From Ferruginibacter paludis (GTDB lineage: Bacteria; Bacteroidota; Bacteroidia; Chitinophagales; Chitinophagaceae), in contig NZ_JAUFQJ010000005.1 in NCBI RefSeq assembly GCF_030409685.1, positions 232,288-296,287 of the forward strand: DNA of 64,000 bases. The letters are read 5' to 3'. The first letter of the stretch is position 1. Each line of letters starts with the position of its first letter. The translations under genes and the position numbers were made by a program. Below are positions 35,681 to 44,896 of this stretch, piece after piece. The notes under the pieces are model-generated. The model saw only the letters and a program-made list of their open reading frames with translations, did no database searches and was not told where the DNA came from.

Positions 35681-36109
35681 TTAATCCGCCGGGTGTATTT
35701 TCGGTAACCATACGCCGATGGTAGTACCAATCGCACTGATGAAATCGTTTACATTGGAGGGCTTTGTAATAAAGCCACTGGCATGGTGTTCATAAGCCAA
35801 ATCGATATCTTTTTTGGATGATGAAGTGGTAAGCATTATTACGGGTATGTGGCAGAGAGACCGGTTCGCTTCAATGTATTTCAATACCTCGTGCCCATTT
35901 TTTTTGGGCAGGTTGATATCCAGCAATAACAGGTGCGGCAATTCTACTTGCTGGTAATCTCCTTCCCTGCTCAAAAAATCCACGGCTTCATCTCCGTCGT
36001 TTACAACGCTCATTTTAAAATGTATACCCAATTCTTCAAAAGCAACCTGCGTTAACAGAATATCACCTGCATTATCTTCAACCAGTAAAATGTGTAGCGG
36101 TGTAGTCAT
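35681..36109 (-). CDS. Single-domain response regulator (Rcp1-like)
   Basis: 142 residues: a lone receiver domain with acidic residues LLVEDNAGD, phosphorylation Asp in LLLLDINLPKKNG, Thr in IPVIMLTTSS and Lys in GFITKPSN. Without an output domain it most likely relays phosphate or controls a partner by binding. Its gene lies 78 bases downstream of the giant PAS histidine kinase on the same strand, so it is probably the direct phosphoacceptor. Confidence 0.92.
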   Translation of the reverse strand: MTTPLHILLVEDNAGDILLTQVAFEELGIHFKMSVVNDGDEAVDFLSREGDYQQVELPHLLLLDINLPKKNGHEVLKYIEANRSLCHIPVIMLTTSSSKKDIDLAYEHHASGFITKPSNVNDFISAIGTTIGVWLPKIHPAD

Positions 36110-36187
36110 TTTGCAAAATGCGTTTTATACTTCTGTTAAGGCCTGTTATCCATTTTTTGTAAACCTGTTTGGTGAAGCAGCGTTGTT

Positions 36188-39100
36188 CTATCTAATTTTT
36201 ATTGTGAAAAAAAATGTACTTCCCTTGCCAGGTTTCGATTCGAGCCAGATTTTACCTCCAAAGTTTTCAATTATTTTTTTTGTAATCCCCAGCCCGATAC
36301 CGGTGCCGGAAAATTTACTTTGGTTATGCAGGCGCTGAAAGATGACAAATATTTTATCGAAATATTCTTCGCTGATACCTATGCCATTATCGGCCACCGC
36401 GAATTGCCAATAATCCGGCCCAGCCGTTGCTGTGATAGCAATTACCGGTGGCCTGTTATCTGCAGCGTATTTTAAGGCATTGCCGATCAGGTTGTGAAAT
36501 ACTTGTCTTAACGGAGCTTCCTGCGCCATCAACACCGGAAGCTCCCCTGTTTTGATAACCGCTTTTTTTGCTTCTATCTCCGTTTGAAAAAGTTGCATAG
36601 TTTCACTGATCAGCTTATTCAGGTCCACTGCTTCTGTATCGCCTTTTACCCTCCCTATTGTTGAAAACTCCAATATATCCACTATAATTTGCCGCATACG
36701 CATGGCACCGTCTACAGCGAAATTGATATACCTTCTTCCATTTTCATCCACAGAGCTGCTGTATTTTTTTTCGAATAAAGTAAGAAAACTGGTCACCATC
36801 CTTAAGGGCTCCTGTAAATCGTGCGACGCTACATAAGCAAACTGCTCCAGTTCGGCATTGGAGTCTGCCAGTTCTTTGGCCTGTGATTGCAGGTGCTGGT
36901 TGAGCAGTAACAGGTTCAATTCGTTTTCCTTCAGTTTTGATATATCCTGTGTGGCGCCAATCATTTGTATGGCATTTCCCTCCGCATCGCGGATGATATA
37001 ACCCCTGTCGTACACATGGGCATATTCACCATTGGCTTTTAAAAACCGGTACTCCTGCCCCCAGTAAACCGTGTCCGGGTTGGCAAAAGCCTCCTCCATA
37101 GACGCTTTAACCATCGCCAGATCATCAGGGTGAACAAGTGACGCAAAGCCGGTATCAGCGCTGTTGCCTGTTTGGTTATCGTAACCAAATAAAGTTTTAA
37201 AACCATCGCCAATCCGGGCTATCTCCTTTGTGGCGATGTTGAGTTCCCAGATAGAATCGTTGGTAGCCCTGGCTACCATGTTGTACCGGTCGTTACTCAG
37301 CAGTATGGCCTGCGCAGCTTTTTTTCGTTCGCTGATATCGCGGATGAAGGCACAGAAAAATTCTTCCCCGCCCTGTTTAATTGGCAGTACAGTCAGCTCC
37401 ACCGGAAAACTAACTTTATGCCGGTTAACTGCATTCAATTCCAGCAATACATTCAATGCCGGCCCTTGTCCTGTTTTAAGGTAATTTTCCATTCCCGCAT
37501 CATGCATTTTACGGTAGGGTTCCGGAATAATGATATCAGATAATACTTTACCCATCACCTCCTCCTCCTGCCAGCCAAATATTTTTTCTGCCTGCGGATT
37601 CCAAAAAGTAATCACACCTTTTGTATCAATACAGATAATGGCATCCAGGGCTGCATTCATAATCAGTCTTCTCTTTTCTTCACTCGTCTTTATTTCTTCT
37701 TCCTTTTCCTTCCGCTCGGTAACATCCCTGAAATTGTCCACAATGCCACCAATATCCGGGTCATCAAGCAGGTTCGTCATTGTATCTTCAAACCAGCGCC
37801 AGCTGCCATTTTTATGCAGTAACCGGGATGTATGGCCGGCAATTGGTATGCCCGGATTTTGCAATGCTTTTTTAAATTCCCTTGCTACTTCCGGCAAATC
37901 AGCCGGGTGAGTTAAAGAAAAAAGATCCAGTTCGTACGCTTCCGCTTCAGAATACCCAAGTAATCTTTCAACAGAAGATGAAATGTATTTCCCCTTTCCT
38001 TCCGGGCTTAAAATAACAAAGGCATCGTTGCCATTTTCAACCAGCTTCCTGAATTTTTTTTCGTTGGCAACGATCATTTCAGCGGCTTTCTTCCTTTCGG
38101 TAATATCGGTAATACTGCCCCTCACTAACATATTTTTATCAGATGGCAACTTCACAAGTCTTACCTCACTTAAAATCAGTTCGCCCAGGCTGTTTAAATG
38201 GGTCCATTCAAAAGTCTGCTTCATTCCCCTGAGCGCTGCAATCATTTTTTCCATGGCCATTTCCGACGATAAGCGTCCACCCGGCTGGTATTCAGGACTT
38301 ACATCTTTGGGGCCTTTTGACAGTAATTGCTCCCGGTCCATCTTGAAAAAAGTCAGGGCGCTTTCGCTCACCTGCACAAATTTCTGCTGCGCTACATCCA
38401 CTACCACCAAGGCTTCCGGTGCGTTTTCAACTAAAATCCGGTAGCTCTCTTCACTTTCCTGCAAAGCTTTTTCTGATAGTTTTTTCATGGTAATATTACG
38501 GGACAAACAAATAAAATGCCCTGCCTGTTCATCCGTTTTTTCCATCGGTGCAATCGACAATTCAAACCAGTATTCGCCACCGGATAGTTGTAATGCATAC
38601 TGGCGGCCAATTGAAAATCCTTTTACTGCGGCCTCTTCAATACTTTCTATACAGGTTGCTGCAACGTCTGGCGGCAATACTTCTGTAAATGTTTTGCCTA
38701 AAAATGCCTCTGGCGGCATTGCCAGTAAATCATTGCTATGAGAATGATAATTGTAGATACGTCCGTCGGCGCCTACTTCAAACATCAGATCGGGAATGGC
38801 ATGAAGAATGGCCTCCAAACGCCTGTTTAACCGGGCTAGTTCCGATTCCGCTTTTTTGATTTCTGTTATATCAGTAAGCGTTCCTACATACCCTATAAAG
38901 GACCCGTTCGAATCTTTTTCGGAAACCGCTTGTCCCATTACCCAGGCAATGCTGCCATCAGCACGAACAAAACGAAATTCGGGCAAAGTGACTTCTTCTC
39001 CTGGCACTACACTTCTTAATTTACTTACCAACTTGTTGCGGTCATCCAGGTGCACAGCACTTAACCATTTCCCATCCAATGCCTCACTTACTGTCAATCC

Positions 39101-41677
39101 AGAAATATTGCAACAGTTGGGATTGATATAGGTAGTATTGCCAGCTGTATCTGTATGAAAGATCCCTACCGGCGCCACTTCGGCAAGAGTTTGATAACGC
39201 CGCCTGGTTTCCAGCTCTGCTGCTTCGGCTGTTTGCCGCATTTTTTCTTTATCAAAAACCTCCAAAGCAAAAGAAATATCACGTGTTGCCTCTTCCAGCA
39301 ACAACGTTTCTTCATCATCGAAAAAGTTGGGTTCGGCGGATAAAAAAGAAAATGCGCCTAATATTTTTCCATATTTTTTGATGGGCAATGACAACAAGGA
39401 TTTGAATCCCCGTGTAACAGCTTCCTCTTTCCAGGGAGCCATCGAAACATCGGTTTCAATATCATTGCAAACAATGCGTTTTCCATCTTTTATGGCAGCG
39501 TGCATCGTCCTACTGGCTTCCGGCCATTTTTGTTCTTTGTCTTTTTTTATTGCTGCCAGGTATCCCTGTTCATCACCTGCATATCTAACGGGAATTAACT
39601 GCTGCCGGGCTCCCTCCAGCATCCCAATCCAAACCAGTTTAAATTTACCAAATTCCACCGCGATATTACAGGCTTCTTTAAAAAGCATTTGTTCATCAGT
39701 TGCCCGCAATATCATCTGGTTTACCTGGCTAATGAATGCATACAAACGGTTGGCCTTAATAATTTTCTGTTCGCCTATTTTTCTTTCGGTGATATCATTT
39801 GTAATGCCGTGCCAATACATACCTCCATCCTTTCCCTTCAATGCCTTCGATTTTCCTTCCAGCCATATAATGCCTTTGTCGGGATGCAGGTAACGAAACT
39901 CAGCACTCCAGTCGTTGTTGCATTTGATTGCATGGACAATACCATCGGCCGCCTGTTGCCGGTCATCCGGATGAATGCCCTTGAAAAAGGCATTCGCATC
40001 TGCCAGCAGTTGCTGTTTTTGAAGCCCGAATACTTCTGTCACGCTGTTGCTGACATAACTAAACTGAAAGTTCCCATCGGACCTCTGCGAAAAAGTATAC
40101 ATTACGCCAGGCACAGTGTCGGAAAGAATCACGAGTTTATCTCTTTCTTCATTCAACTGGGCTTCCGCATTTTTACGCTCGGTTATATCCACCGACAAAA
40201 TAAAAATTCCTTCCGGTACTGGCTGAAAATTAAACTCGAACCAGCCTGTTGATTTATCAGGAAATTCAAATTCAGTTTCCAAATGAATGGCGATCCGTTC
40301 GTCAAAGCATTGCTGGCACACTTTAAATAGATCCGTGTTTTCAATGCCTGGAAATTTTTCCATTACAGTATATCCCAGCAACTCCTCTTTTTCGTATTTG
40401 GCATGTTTTGCCAAAGCATCATTTACGTAAATATACCGCCAGTCGAAGCCGATAATCTGCACACCCTCCAGCATGATGTCAAGCGAATTTCTAAACCGCT
40501 TTTCACTCGCCATAACTTTATCTTCCGCCTCTTTTCGTTTGGTATTGTTGCTGAAATTGGTAACCACCGCATTTACCCCATCTATATTCAACATGTTAGT
40601 AAACGTACCTGCAGTCCAGATATAATTGCCGGTACTACGGCGGTACCTGGCCTGGAAAGGTACCGCAATGCCGGACTTCTTTAGAGCTTCATTCAACCGG
40701 TCTTTAAAGCAGGCGACATCGTCCGGATGAATATTTATTGTTGCGTCTTTATCTGCCAGTTCCTCATCCGTCCAGCCAGTAATGCCCGCCGTTGCCGGAC
40801 TGCGGTAAAACACTTTCAATGACTTATCCAGTAATGCAATGGCTTCATTGCTGTTTTCAATCAATGCCCGAAACCGCTTTTCACTCGCTGCCAGTTTTCT
40901 TTCCGCAATGATCCTTTCAGTCACATCCCTTGCAAACCCTCTTACCAATGGTATTGCAGTGCCACTTGTTTTTAATGAATTATTCACTTCCCATATTCTT
41001 GTGTCTCCCGCTTTCGTCTGCACCTGCATCAGTCCTTTATAAAATCCATGGGCTTTTATAAATTCAATGTACGTACCAAACTCCTCTCTGCCCCGCGGTG
41101 ATAAAATGTCCTGGATGCGCATGGTAAGCATATCAGGTATTTCATATCCCAGCTGATTTTTCGCGGCTTCGTTAACGGAATACACTTTACCATACAGGTC
41201 ATGCGTGCAGAGGATGTCGCTGATGTTCTCAACAATATCGCGGTATTTTTCCTCGCTTGCTTTTAATGCTGCCAAGGCTTCATCCTTCGCTTTTTCAGCT
41301 TTCTTTTTATACAATGCTGCGTCTATGGCAACTGGCAGCCGCGTCAAATGGTCTTTTAGTAAATAATCATCGGCGCCCGCTTTGATAATCCCAGCAGCAA
41401 ATTCTTCCGATACTGTTCCCGTAACTAAAATAAAGGGGATGTGTTGTTTGCGTCGCAACAAAATCTGCAATGCCTCAGATGCTGTAAATTGTGGCAGTTC
41501 ATTATCAGAAAGAATAAGGTCTGGCTTAAAATTATCGAGCGCCTGTTCATATGCATTCCTGCTGAGCATTACGCTGTACTGGCAGTTATAATTGCCTTTG
41601 TTTAACTGGTGCTGAATCAGCTCAACGTCTGTCTCATCATCTTCCAGTATAATTATTTTTAATGCTTCTCGTAACAT
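36188..41677 (-). CDS. Giant hybrid histidine kinase: REC, ten PAS, one GAF, HisKA, HATPase
   Basis: 1829 residues. An N-terminal receiver domain (IIILEDDETDVELIQHQL; phospho-Asp in LILSDNELP; Lys in DDYLLKDH) is followed by four PAS domains (about 140-640), a GAF domain (about 650-800: EQMLFKEACNIAVEFGKFKLVWIGML), and six more PAS domains, each ending in a PAC motif such as DITERK. A HisKA domain follows (ELEQFAYVASHDLQEPLRMV, His at about 1610), then HATPase (IGNALKYAADNRPP, DNGIGISEEYFDKIF, SGTGIGLGI). No membrane segment is visible, so it is cytoplasmic. The N-terminal REC suggests control by another kinase. The downstream single-domain regulator (35681) is the likely target. It probably arose by repeated PAS duplication. 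Confidence 0.92.
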   Translation of the reverse strand: MLREALKIIILEDDETDVELIQHQLNKGNYNCQYSVMLSRNAYEQALDNFKPDLILSDNELPQFTASEALQILLRRKQHIPFILVTGTVSEEFAAGIIKAGADDYLLKDHLTRLPVAIDAALYKKKAEKAKDEALAALKASEEKYRDIVENISDILCTHDLYGKVYSVNEAAKNQLGYEIPDMLTMRIQDILSPRGREEFGTYIEFIKAHGFYKGLMQVQTKAGDTRIWEVNNSLKTSGTAIPLVRGFARDVTERIIAERKLAASEKRFRALIENSNEAIALLDKSLKVFYRSPATAGITGWTDEELADKDATINIHPDDVACFKDRLNEALKKSGIAVPFQARYRRSTGNYIWTAGTFTNMLNIDGVNAVVTNFSNNTKRKEAEDKVMASEKRFRNSLDIMLEGVQIIGFDWRYIYVNDALAKHAKYEKEELLGYTVMEKFPGIENTDLFKVCQQCFDERIAIHLETEFEFPDKSTGWFEFNFQPVPEGIFILSVDITERKNAEAQLNEERDKLVILSDTVPGVMYTFSQRSDGNFQFSYVSNSVTEVFGLQKQQLLADANAFFKGIHPDDRQQAADGIVHAIKCNNDWSAEFRYLHPDKGIIWLEGKSKALKGKDGGMYWHGITNDITERKIGEQKIIKANRLYAFISQVNQMILRATDEQMLFKEACNIAVEFGKFKLVWIGMLEGARQQLIPVRYAGDEQGYLAAIKKDKEQKWPEASRTMHAAIKDGKRIVCNDIETDVSMAPWKEEAVTRGFKSLLSLPIKKYGKILGAFSFLSAEPNFFDDEETLLLEEATRDISFALEVFDKEKMRQTAEAAELETRRRYQTLAEVAPVGIFHTDTAGNTTYINPNCCNISGLTVSEALDGKWLSAVHLDDRNKLVSKLRSVVPGEEVTLPEFRFVRADGSIAWVMGQAVSEKDSNGSFIGYVGTLTDITEIKKAESELARLNRRLEAILHAIPDLMFEVGADGRIYNYHSHSNDLLAMPPEAFLGKTFTEVLPPDVAATCIESIEEAAVKGFSIGRQYALQLSGGEYWFELSIAPMEKTDEQAGHFICLSRNITMKKLSEKALQESEESYRILVENAPEALVVVDVAQQKFVQVSESALTFFKMDREQLLSKGPKDVSPEYQPGGRLSSEMAMEKMIAALRGMKQTFEWTHLNSLGELILSEVRLVKLPSDKNMLVRGSITDITERKKAAEMIVANEKKFRKLVENGNDAFVILSPEGKGKYISSSVERLLGYSEAEAYELDLFSLTHPADLPEVAREFKKALQNPGIPIAGHTSRLLHKNGSWRWFEDTMTNLLDDPDIGGIVDNFRDVTERKEKEEEIKTSEEKRRLIMNAALDAIICIDTKGVITFWNPQAEKIFGWQEEEVMGKVLSDIIIPEPYRKMHDAGMENYLKTGQGPALNVLLELNAVNRHKVSFPVELTVLPIKQGGEEFFCAFIRDISERKKAAQAILLSNDRYNMVARATNDSIWELNIATKEIARIGDGFKTLFGYDNQTGNSADTGFASLVHPDDLAMVKASMEEAFANPDTVYWGQEYRFLKANGEYAHVYDRGYIIRDAEGNAIQMIGATQDISKLKENELNLLLLNQHLQSQAKELADSNAELEQFAYVASHDLQEPLRMVTSFLTLFEKKYSSSVDENGRRYINFAVDGAMRMRQIIVDILEFSTIGRVKGDTEAVDLNKLISETMQLFQTEIEAKKAVIKTGELPVLMAQEAPLRQVFHNLIGNALKYAADNRPPVIAITATAGPDYWQFAVADNGIGISEEYFDKIFVIFQRLHNQSKFSGTGIGLGITKKIIENFGGKIWLESKPGKGSTFFFTIKIR

Positions 41678-42197
41678 GCCTGTTTATTTAAAAAGACCGC
41701 AGTTCATTTGTGGACATATTGTATTTTCAAGTGATAAACAGAGTTATTTTTAGCAAAAAAACATACTATCAGCCGCTGTTGCATCGTATGTACCGGATAA
41801 TATTATACCCTCACCTGCTCAATCATTTCACGGGACGGAGCACCCTGGCTGAGTGGTTTAAATAATGTCGTACACAACAAACTGTATAAATGAAAGATAA
41901 GCAAACCTGTAATTTTAATGTTGTATTTAGAATTTCAACTACAAATTGTTTGGAAAAACAACTACCCTTAGTAATTGTTTGCAGGCGTTCTGCAGTTTGT
42001 TAAAAAATTGTCAGTCACAGTAAAAATGAGAAGCACAGTCGAATATGATCTGCCTGGTTGTGAGTTTGCATTACTTTAAAAAGAGGATAAACTGGTTGCA
42101 ATTTTATTCCCGTGGCCGTAGGTTATGCCCATCCGTTTCTCCAACTGTTGCATGTGGTTAAAAAAATAACCTATTTTGTAGCCACTAAAAAACCCTT
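41678..42197. other. Intergenic stretch with no recognised feature
   Basis: About 520 bases between the hybrid kinase start and the DUF5009 gene. A 17-base match to the D-arm region of serine tRNAs (TGGCTGAGTGGTTTAAA, 41846-41862) has no matching acceptor or anticodon arms and is probably chance or a relic. No other gene, terminator or RNA seen. Confidence 0.5.
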
Positions 42198-43310
42198 ATG
42201 CCTTTACCAACCAATACCGCTTTAACTGCAAAAAGATTGCAGTCGCTTGATTTTATGCGTGGCTTTATTATGATACTGCTGGCGCTTGAAAGTTGCGCCC
42301 TGTACGAAAACCTGCAAATAGCCACTGAAGGCAAACCGCTGAATGTTATTGTACAGCAATTCTATCATCACCCCTGGCATGGCCTGCGCTTTTGGGATTT
42401 GATACAACCCTGTTTTATGTTTATGGCCGGCGTGGCGATGGCCTACTCACTCAGCAAACAACAGGAACAAAGTATGTCGTGGGGCGACTCATTAAAAAAA
42501 ACGCTGAAGCGCAGCGGCTGGTTGTTTTTCTGGGGCGTACTGGATTATTCTGTCCGGCCAACAGGCTTGTCTTTTGAGCTATGGGATATACTAACGCAAC
42601 TGAGTTTTACAACACTGGTAACGTTTTTTGTTTTCCGCTGGAGCAACAGCGCACAAATTATTTTCTGTATTGGTATTCTATTGCTCACAGAAATATTGTA
42701 CCGTTTTACGCATGTGCCCGGCTTTGATCAGCCCTTTACTGACCAGCATAATTTTGGCAATTACATGGATACTGTACTGATGAATAAAATAAATAAAGAT
42801 GGCTGGGTGGCAATCAATTGCATTCCTACTTCGGTACATACCATTGGCGGCGCCATGATTGGTAAATTGTTACTGAGCCCAGAAAAAAATAAATTAGAAT
42901 ACATGCTCATCGCAAGCGCCGGTTGTTTGGTCCTTGGCTTCGGGCTGGACTTTGCAGGTGTTACACCTATCATTAAACATACTGCTACCAGTACGTTCAC
43001 GCTGGCCTCGCTTGGCTGGGCGCTGGCTTTTCTGTCACTCGCCTACTGGTGGATTGACATCAAAAACCACCACAAGCACCTGAAATTTTTTACCATTGTT
43101 GGGATGAACTCGCTTTTCATTTATCTGTTTTTTGAAATTGTGGGCGACCGCTGGTTTGAAAATTATTTCCGAACCATTACCAATGGATTAATGCAGATCA
43201 TTCATGTACCCGAACTGCTGAGCAATATCATTTCTTCCTTTTGCATTTTTAGTGTGGCCTGGGGGCTTTGTTATTTTTTGTATAAGAAGAAAATATTTTT
43301 CAGGTTATAA
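42198..43310 (+). CDS. Multi-pass membrane acyltransferase-like protein (DUF5009/HGSNAT family)
   Basis: 370 residues with about ten membrane helices. The opening LQSLDFMRGFIMILLALESCALY (conserved S-x-D-x-x-R-G start), YHHPWHGLRFWDLIQPCFMFMAGVAMAYSL and LLFWGVLDYSV-like helix starts match the DUF5009/heparan-alpha-glucosaminide acetyltransferase (HGSNAT) relatives, which move acetyl groups across membranes to sugars. This is a family-level call; the catalytic His (in HHPWHGL) is plausible. No neighbouring sugar pathway gene is present. Confidence 0.8.
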   Translation: MPLPTNTALTAKRLQSLDFMRGFIMILLALESCALYENLQIATEGKPLNVIVQQFYHHPWHGLRFWDLIQPCFMFMAGVAMAYSLSKQQEQSMSWGDSLKKTLKRSGWLFFWGVLDYSVRPTGLSFELWDILTQLSFTTLVTFFVFRWSNSAQIIFCIGILLLTEILYRFTHVPGFDQPFTDQHNFGNYMDTVLMNKINKDGWVAINCIPTSVHTIGGAMIGKLLLSPEKNKLEYMLIASAGCLVLGFGLDFAGVTPIIKHTATSTFTLASLGWALAFLSLAYWWIDIKNHHKHLKFFTIVGMNSLFIYLFFEIVGDRWFENYFRTITNGLMQIIHVPELLSNIISSFCIFSVAWGLCYFLYKKKIFFRL

Positions 43311-43446
43311 ACTGAAGTCGGTAAGCAATAGGAACAAAACGGATATTTCTTTTATCTGCTAGAAATAAAAGGCAATTAATTTGCATACATAAGCGTTAAT
43401 GGCTAAAAATATTTTGTTCAACTGATTCACAGCAACTGTACACGTG

Positions 43447-44088
43447 ATGGCTGCCGCATCCCCATTAAAACCCACCCAAATGATTATTTACGGAACTAAA
43501 TCAACCCAGCTTATAAAGGAAACATTAATCGACAGGTGTCCTAACTGCGGCACACCAAACAGTATTGAAATGCATGTATTTCAAAAATATGCGCATGTTT
43601 TCTGGATTCCATTCTTTCCCATTGGCAAAACAGCAATAAGCCAATGCGGGCATTGCAAACAGGTACTTAAATTAAAAGAGATGCCTGCTTCACTAAAGAC
43701 AGATTACGAGAATTTAAAACTGCAAACAAAAACGCCTGTATGGACTTTTGCCGGCGCAGCTTTACTGGCCATTGCCATAACCGCTGGCGTTATCAGCGAC
43801 CGCAAGAATGACGAGAAAAATGCCACCCTGATTCTGACACCCAAAGCGGGTGATATATTTGAAGTAAAGACCAAAGCAAGTCAGTACACGCTGTACAAGG
43901 TATCGGCCATAGAAGGTGATTCGGCAATCGTCCGCATAAATAATTTTGAAACCAATAAAATCAGCGGCCTGGCAGATTTAAAAAGTAAAGGCGATACTGC
44001 TTATGCGGAGGATGAATTTGCTTATTCAAAAAAAGAACTGAAGGCGATGCTGGACAAGGGGGAGATTATTGATATTGACAGAAAGTAA
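43447..44088 (+). CDS. Zinc-ribbon membrane protein
   Basis: 213 residues from the ATG at 43447 (a GTG at 43444 is a possible alternative). The N-terminal region has two CxxC pairs (CPNCGTPNS and CGHCKQVL) forming a zinc ribbon, then a membrane helix (TFAGAALLAIAITAGVIS, about 100-117) and a C-terminal domain (DIFEVKTKASQYTLYKVSAIEGDSAIVRINNFE) of unknown fold. It probably sits in the inner membrane. The RDD gene 81 bases downstream on the same strand may be co-transcribed. Confidence 0.75.
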   Translation: MAAASPLKPTQMIIYGTKSTQLIKETLIDRCPNCGTPNSIEMHVFQKYAHVFWIPFFPIGKTAISQCGHCKQVLKLKEMPASLKTDYENLKLQTKTPVWTFAGAALLAIAITAGVISDRKNDEKNATLILTPKAGDIFEVKTKASQYTLYKVSAIEGDSAIVRINNFETNKISGLADLKSKGDTAYAEDEFAYSKKELKAMLDKGEIIDIDRK

Positions 44089-44169
44089 AAACAATTAAAC
44101 CCCGGAAATTCCAAGCTGAATGATTCATTCATAAGTGCCATATTATTTCAAACACAAAATCAAATTGCC

Positions 44170-44631
44170 ATGCAAACTGAACAAAGCCCTGAGGATCTTT
44201 TAACGCCTGAAGAATTTCATGTGAGAGCCAGCACCGGAAAACGACTGGCCAATTATATTATTGATTTTATATTTTTTTACGTGCTTGCTTTGGGGTTTGG
44301 CGTTGTACTAACTTTGGCTGCCCCAACCACAGCTGAGCTATTTACGAACGACAGTCCCGGTTTTGGACTATTAGACAGAGTAGTTTCACTCTTCCTCTAC
44401 GCTTTGTACATGTCGGCTGCAGAGGCGATTTTTAAGGGGAAATCACTTGGTAAACTGATCACAAAAACCAGGGCAATTAATGCCGACGGAAGTCAAATTT
44501 CAGCTGGCAAGGCTTTTGAAAGAGGATTCAGCAGAGCTGTTCCTTTCTGCGTGTTCAGCGCCCTGGGAACTCCCTGTAATCCATGGCAGGACAAATGGAC
44601 GAATACGATGGTAGTTGATGACAAAGATTAG
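44170..44631 (+). CDS. RDD family membrane protein
   Basis: 153 residues. The family opening KRLANYIIDFIFFYVLALGFG carries the conserved R...D motif (RDD domain), followed by a second pair of hydrophobic segments (GLLDRVVSLFLYALYMSAAEAIFKGKSLGKLITKTRAINADG) and the closing WQDKWTNTMVVD. RDD proteins are poorly characterised inner-membrane proteins, some linked to ion exchange. It likely forms an operon with the zinc-ribbon gene upstream and ends at the strong hairpin at 44683-44718. Confidence 0.88.
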   Translation: MQTEQSPEDLLTPEEFHVRASTGKRLANYIIDFIFFYVLALGFGVVLTLAAPTTAELFTNDSPGFGLLDRVVSLFLYALYMSAAEAIFKGKSLGKLITKTRAINADGSQISAGKAFERGFSRAVPFCVFSALGTPCNPWQDKWTNTMVVDDKD

Positions 44632-44682
44632 TAACCAGTATTCGCGAAATGTGCCAGGTACAAAAATTAAGCGTTTTCTTAT

Positions 44683-44718
44683 ATAACAATAGCCTGCATT
44701 TTTGCAGGCTATTGTTAT
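44683..44718. terminator. Strong hairpin terminator between convergent units
   Basis: A perfect 16-base stem (44683-44698 with 44703-44718; core AGCCTGCA/TGCAGGCT) has a TTTT loop. It lies between the plus-strand RDD gene (ends 44631) and the minus-strand efflux operon (ends 44897), so it can serve both. Confidence 0.8.
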
Positions 44719-44896
44719 TAAATTGATAGAATTGATACTGTAAATTTTATTGCAGTTCCGCAGATTCCAGGAATACACTTTTCTTAAAATCAGGATGAAT
44801 AGTAATAATCGAAAGGCCTGGCCACTATTGCATGATCCATTGCTATCAGCATACGCACAGCTACCCAATATATATTGGCACAATCGTCACCAGAAA

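Noticed and set aside
41846..41862. 17-base match to a serine tRNA D-arm region (TGGCTGAGTGGTTTAAA)
   Set aside because: No acceptor stem, anticodon arm or T arm follows; probably chance or an old relic.
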